This document shows, in pieces, positions 61,146 to 64,000 of a DNA stretch of 64,000 bases. The notes under the pieces were generated by a model. It searched no databases. It was not told the origin of the DNA and saw nothing but the letters and a program-made list of their open reading frames with translations. The stretch comes from Artocarpus heterophyllus (taxonomy: Eukaryota; Streptophyta; Magnoliopsida; Rosales; Moraceae): positions 31,343,893 to 31,407,892 of the forward strand of contig CM046331.1 in assembly GCA_025403435.1 (NCBI GenBank). Direction: 5' to 3'. Every line of letters begins with the position of its first letter. The first letter of the stretch is position 1. The position numbers and the translations under genes were made by a program.

Positions 61146-63210
61146 ACGGACTGGTTTGGCCCAGCTTAGCCTATTTAATTGAGGCCTAAGTGTACCTTAT
61201 GCCGTGCTTGAGCCTACCCATTTATTTATTGTGCCATACGAGGCCAGATGTATTTAATTTTTGTAGCGTCAAGCCCAGCCCATAACCCATTTGTTAACGG
61301 GATGTACTCATAGAGTGCTTGGGCCGTGCTCGTGTCCGTATCTATGTTTATGTTTTTGTTTTGTTGTACTTTTTACTCTCAATGTGTCTTTCTCCTGCCT
61401 AATGTTAAATTTAAAAAAAAAAATGAAAACACTAAATCGTAATTAAAGAAAGTGTGTTATTGATTAAAAAAAATATTTTCTAAGGATAACAATTTTGTAG
61501 AATCTTATGCTGGGCCCTTACAGTCTAAACTTTCATTCCAAGTCACAATCTTCGTTGAAACTTCTCTGGAGAAACGCAAACTGTCGTTCAATTGGAGCAA
61601 CAAAGATTGTTGAGAGGCAAGACCACAAGTGTACAAAGGCCAAGTAGGATTAAGCAAATGAAAGGCCATGGAAATGGACTGCTTCTCATTGTGGCAGTTA
61701 AATACCAGAAAGAGAAATCAATTAGCTCATAATTCAAGTACTACTAAAACCAAGTAAACCCACGCCAATTATATAAGACTATCTCGTTTAAAAGTCTTGC
61801 TATGCTATGGTCAATGGTCTTCTAAAGCATTGACCCAGCAGTCTAAAGTCAATACTGTCTTAAAATATTAATAATTTAGACATATCTTGGCCAACTAAAA
61901 AGCAACTGCGAGACCAATCATTCTCTGTTTGGTCACATCATTTGAAGGATGAAATTTTCGAGGAAATGTGGAGGAATTGCAACCAGTTATAACCCGCGCC
62001 ATATATTATATATACATGATATATCTAAAGCAAAAGTCTTATTGTGCTATGATCAAAGGTATCAAGAGCACCCTTGACCTGTCTCATATTTAGTACTTTT
62101 CTTAAGATATTGACAATTTAGAGATACCTTCGCCAGTAATCAGTTATATATGACCCACTATGCAATAATAATAATAATAATAATAATAAATCATACAATT
62201 CTTGGTTCATAGGATTTAAAAATGAAAGTTTCGAGGAGATGTGGTGGGACAAGGATTGCAAGTAGCACGAAGTACAAATTGCGCAAATTTCCTTTATATC
62301 AAAACCCACGAAATTATGGATGGAAGTCTTGTATGATAGAAATGGACAACGCAGTCAAGTCAAGTTGCAAAAGTAGTTAGTAGTTAGTACACGAAAGCAG
62401 ATTTTTTAGAAAGACTTTTCCTTTATTTCAAGCGGGGGTTTAAATTCATCAACACCCACTCACATAATTTAACATATGTTTAACAAAAATGGTTTCTATT
62501 ATTTTTTACCATTCTAATCATTTTTGTTATATTAGTTTTTTTATAAAATTTAAACTAAAAAACAATTCAAGCTATAAAAATAGGCCCAACTGCTCCCTCA
62601 AACAGATGTTTAAAAGCATTTCTACAGTTAGTTCTAATGATGAACATTCAACAAGACTGACAATTTTAATAAAGTAAAGCACATCGGAAATTTCAGGGAA
62701 AGAAAGAAAGAAAGAAAGAAATTACAAGATCAAGAAAAAAAAAAAAAAGGCTTATGTCTGTATCAACCTCTTTGTTTCTGTTATGGCTCAAAAGTCTTTC
62801 AACGCTTTCACACGTTGAATCAAGGAAGATTTGCAAGATAATTCAATTCATAATATATATATCAAGGAAAGGTCTTCATTGAAAATTGCGGAAAGAGAAG
62901 GACATCTCTATAGCTCGTTTGGACTTTTCCGCAAGGACGCTTCTTTTCAAAAGAAGCCACCGGTTTCAATGTACTCTTGTTTTCAAAAGAAACTGACCAT
63001 CGGCTGGTTCGTAGAATTTGCGGTAAGCGACCAATTATTTAGTGCACCCTACTAGAGGTGAAAAGGAGTACTTCCTAATAATCATGGTTATTTTGTAATC
63101 ATTTTTTGTTAAGACTTAAAACGCTAGATTTACAGTGGTTCATTTTTACGTGAAAATTATATCCACCCAATGGTGTTGTAGTCATCCACTATTAGATTTG
63201 AAATGCTATA
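61134..63210. repeat. Segmental duplication, copy 2 (non-coding part)
   Basis: Aligns by eye with 8545-10289 plus 24821-24935, uninterrupted by the Tat element. About 61500-61920 has no clear match in copy 1. It contains an AAT microsatellite (about 62163-62189) and a GAAA run (about 62700-62721), each longer than in copy 1. No gene is recognised. Confidence 0.82.
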
Positions 63211-64000
63211 ATTTGAATCTAACATGTCAAAGCTATATGCATATTAAATTAAAAAACAGAAGCGTGTGAATTTTCTTACCTCCAGCCATTGCCTTATAAC
63301 TGCGTAATTCAACAGTGTCCTTCGAATGTAAGTGTGGCTACCTCCCTTGGGTGCTTCCAAGTCCTGTCAAAAACTTAATTGATGGTGTTGGTTTCCAAAG
63401 AAAATTTTAGACTTGGGGACCCAAGTTTCTCGTTCAATACACATGAACGTAAAAAAACTTTTCTCTGCAGTATATAGAAATCCTTCCATCAAGGATTTTT
63501 ATACTGCCTCAGAAAATGCAGTTACCAAGGTTGGTTTTAATGGTCATAAATATGATGCCAATTATAAATAACCATTGCAACCAAATTTAATTGGTTTTAA
63601 TTTTGAAACCGTTGGAATAAAAAACGGTTACATTCACCTACTTGGTCTCCATATTTATCTTTATATTTATTAAACCCAAACTTTTAGGAAACAAACACAT
63701 GAATCATGACAATAATTTCTCTAAATTGTGAGTATTATCTTCCATATATTACTATGCATTATTTTTCAGACCTATATGGTAACTTAACTTTATGAATAAA
63801 CCCAATGTTTATTTTTGGTCCTACTAAATGTGAATTTTCCTCCAATAACTTTATGCACAAATCAAATATAAGAAAACATCACAACTGAATAAGAGTTTCA
63901 TTAAGACTGTAAATTGTATGTACAAACAAATCTACATTGTGGAACCAAGTCCCATCTGAATTATATGATCCTCAAATGACTTTGGTAGCATTCCTTTTGT
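63211..64000. other. Non-coding, nothing recognised
   Basis: AT-rich DNA after the duplication. Short frames only, with no domain, repeat or RNA signature that I could support. Confidence 0.4.

Overview
The window is nuclear DNA of a flowering plant, most likely a eudicot. The signs are a Cf/RLP-type leucine-rich-repeat receptor pseudogene, an ankyrin/PGG membrane-protein gene of the BDA1 type with a short GT-AG intron, and plant-type Ty3/gypsy (Tekay-like and Tat-like), Ty1/copia, hAT and CACTA elements. I could not name the species. Only one gene looks intact, the BDA1-like gene at 58012-59718 on the minus strand. Almost everything else is transposon or pseudogene.

Layout. 1-6624: AT-rich DNA, a probable solo LTR (422-4534) and a second, decayed LTR (about 4778-6624). 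6926-8560: 3' half of an LRR receptor-like-protein pseudogene (minus), which ends abruptly in hAT-like sequence. 10290-24820: a decayed Tat-type gypsy element (plus) with gag, pol, a 58-60-bp tandem repeat and an antisense ORF. A small non-autonomous LTR element (20893-24223) sits inside its 3' LTR, and the interior of that small element is about 14 copies of a 122-bp repeat. 25898-50666: a four-level nest. A foldback CACTA element (TSD GTA) contains a solo LTR of gypsy family A (plus, TSD GTTGT). That contains a full-length family A element (minus, 29261-50351, TSD GATGT), and its gag-pol is split by a copia element (plus, 35770-45403, TSD TAGAT). 51200-53331: solo LTR of family B (TSD TAAAG). 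53416-57689: hAT element with a broken transposase (TSD ACATAAAG). 58012-59718: BDA1-like gene. 60303-63210: a second copy of the RLP segment at 7.8-10.3 kb. It lacks the Tat element and so serves as the empty-site reference.

The least explained feature is a short interrupted palindrome, TCGGCCTGCCGA or its reverse complement, that occurs in loose arrays (spacing about 21-26 bp where counted) in the LTRs of two gypsy groups and in the LTR and leader of the copia element. In family A the two arrays of each LTR lie at similar distances from the two ends and point in opposite directions. In the copia element the two LTRs differ by exactly one 21-bp motif unit. The solo LTR and the adjacent oppositely oriented LTR also form an inverted repeat with arms of about 2.9 kb.

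All positions were read by eye from the sequence. Family assignments rest on motif recognition and not on database searches.
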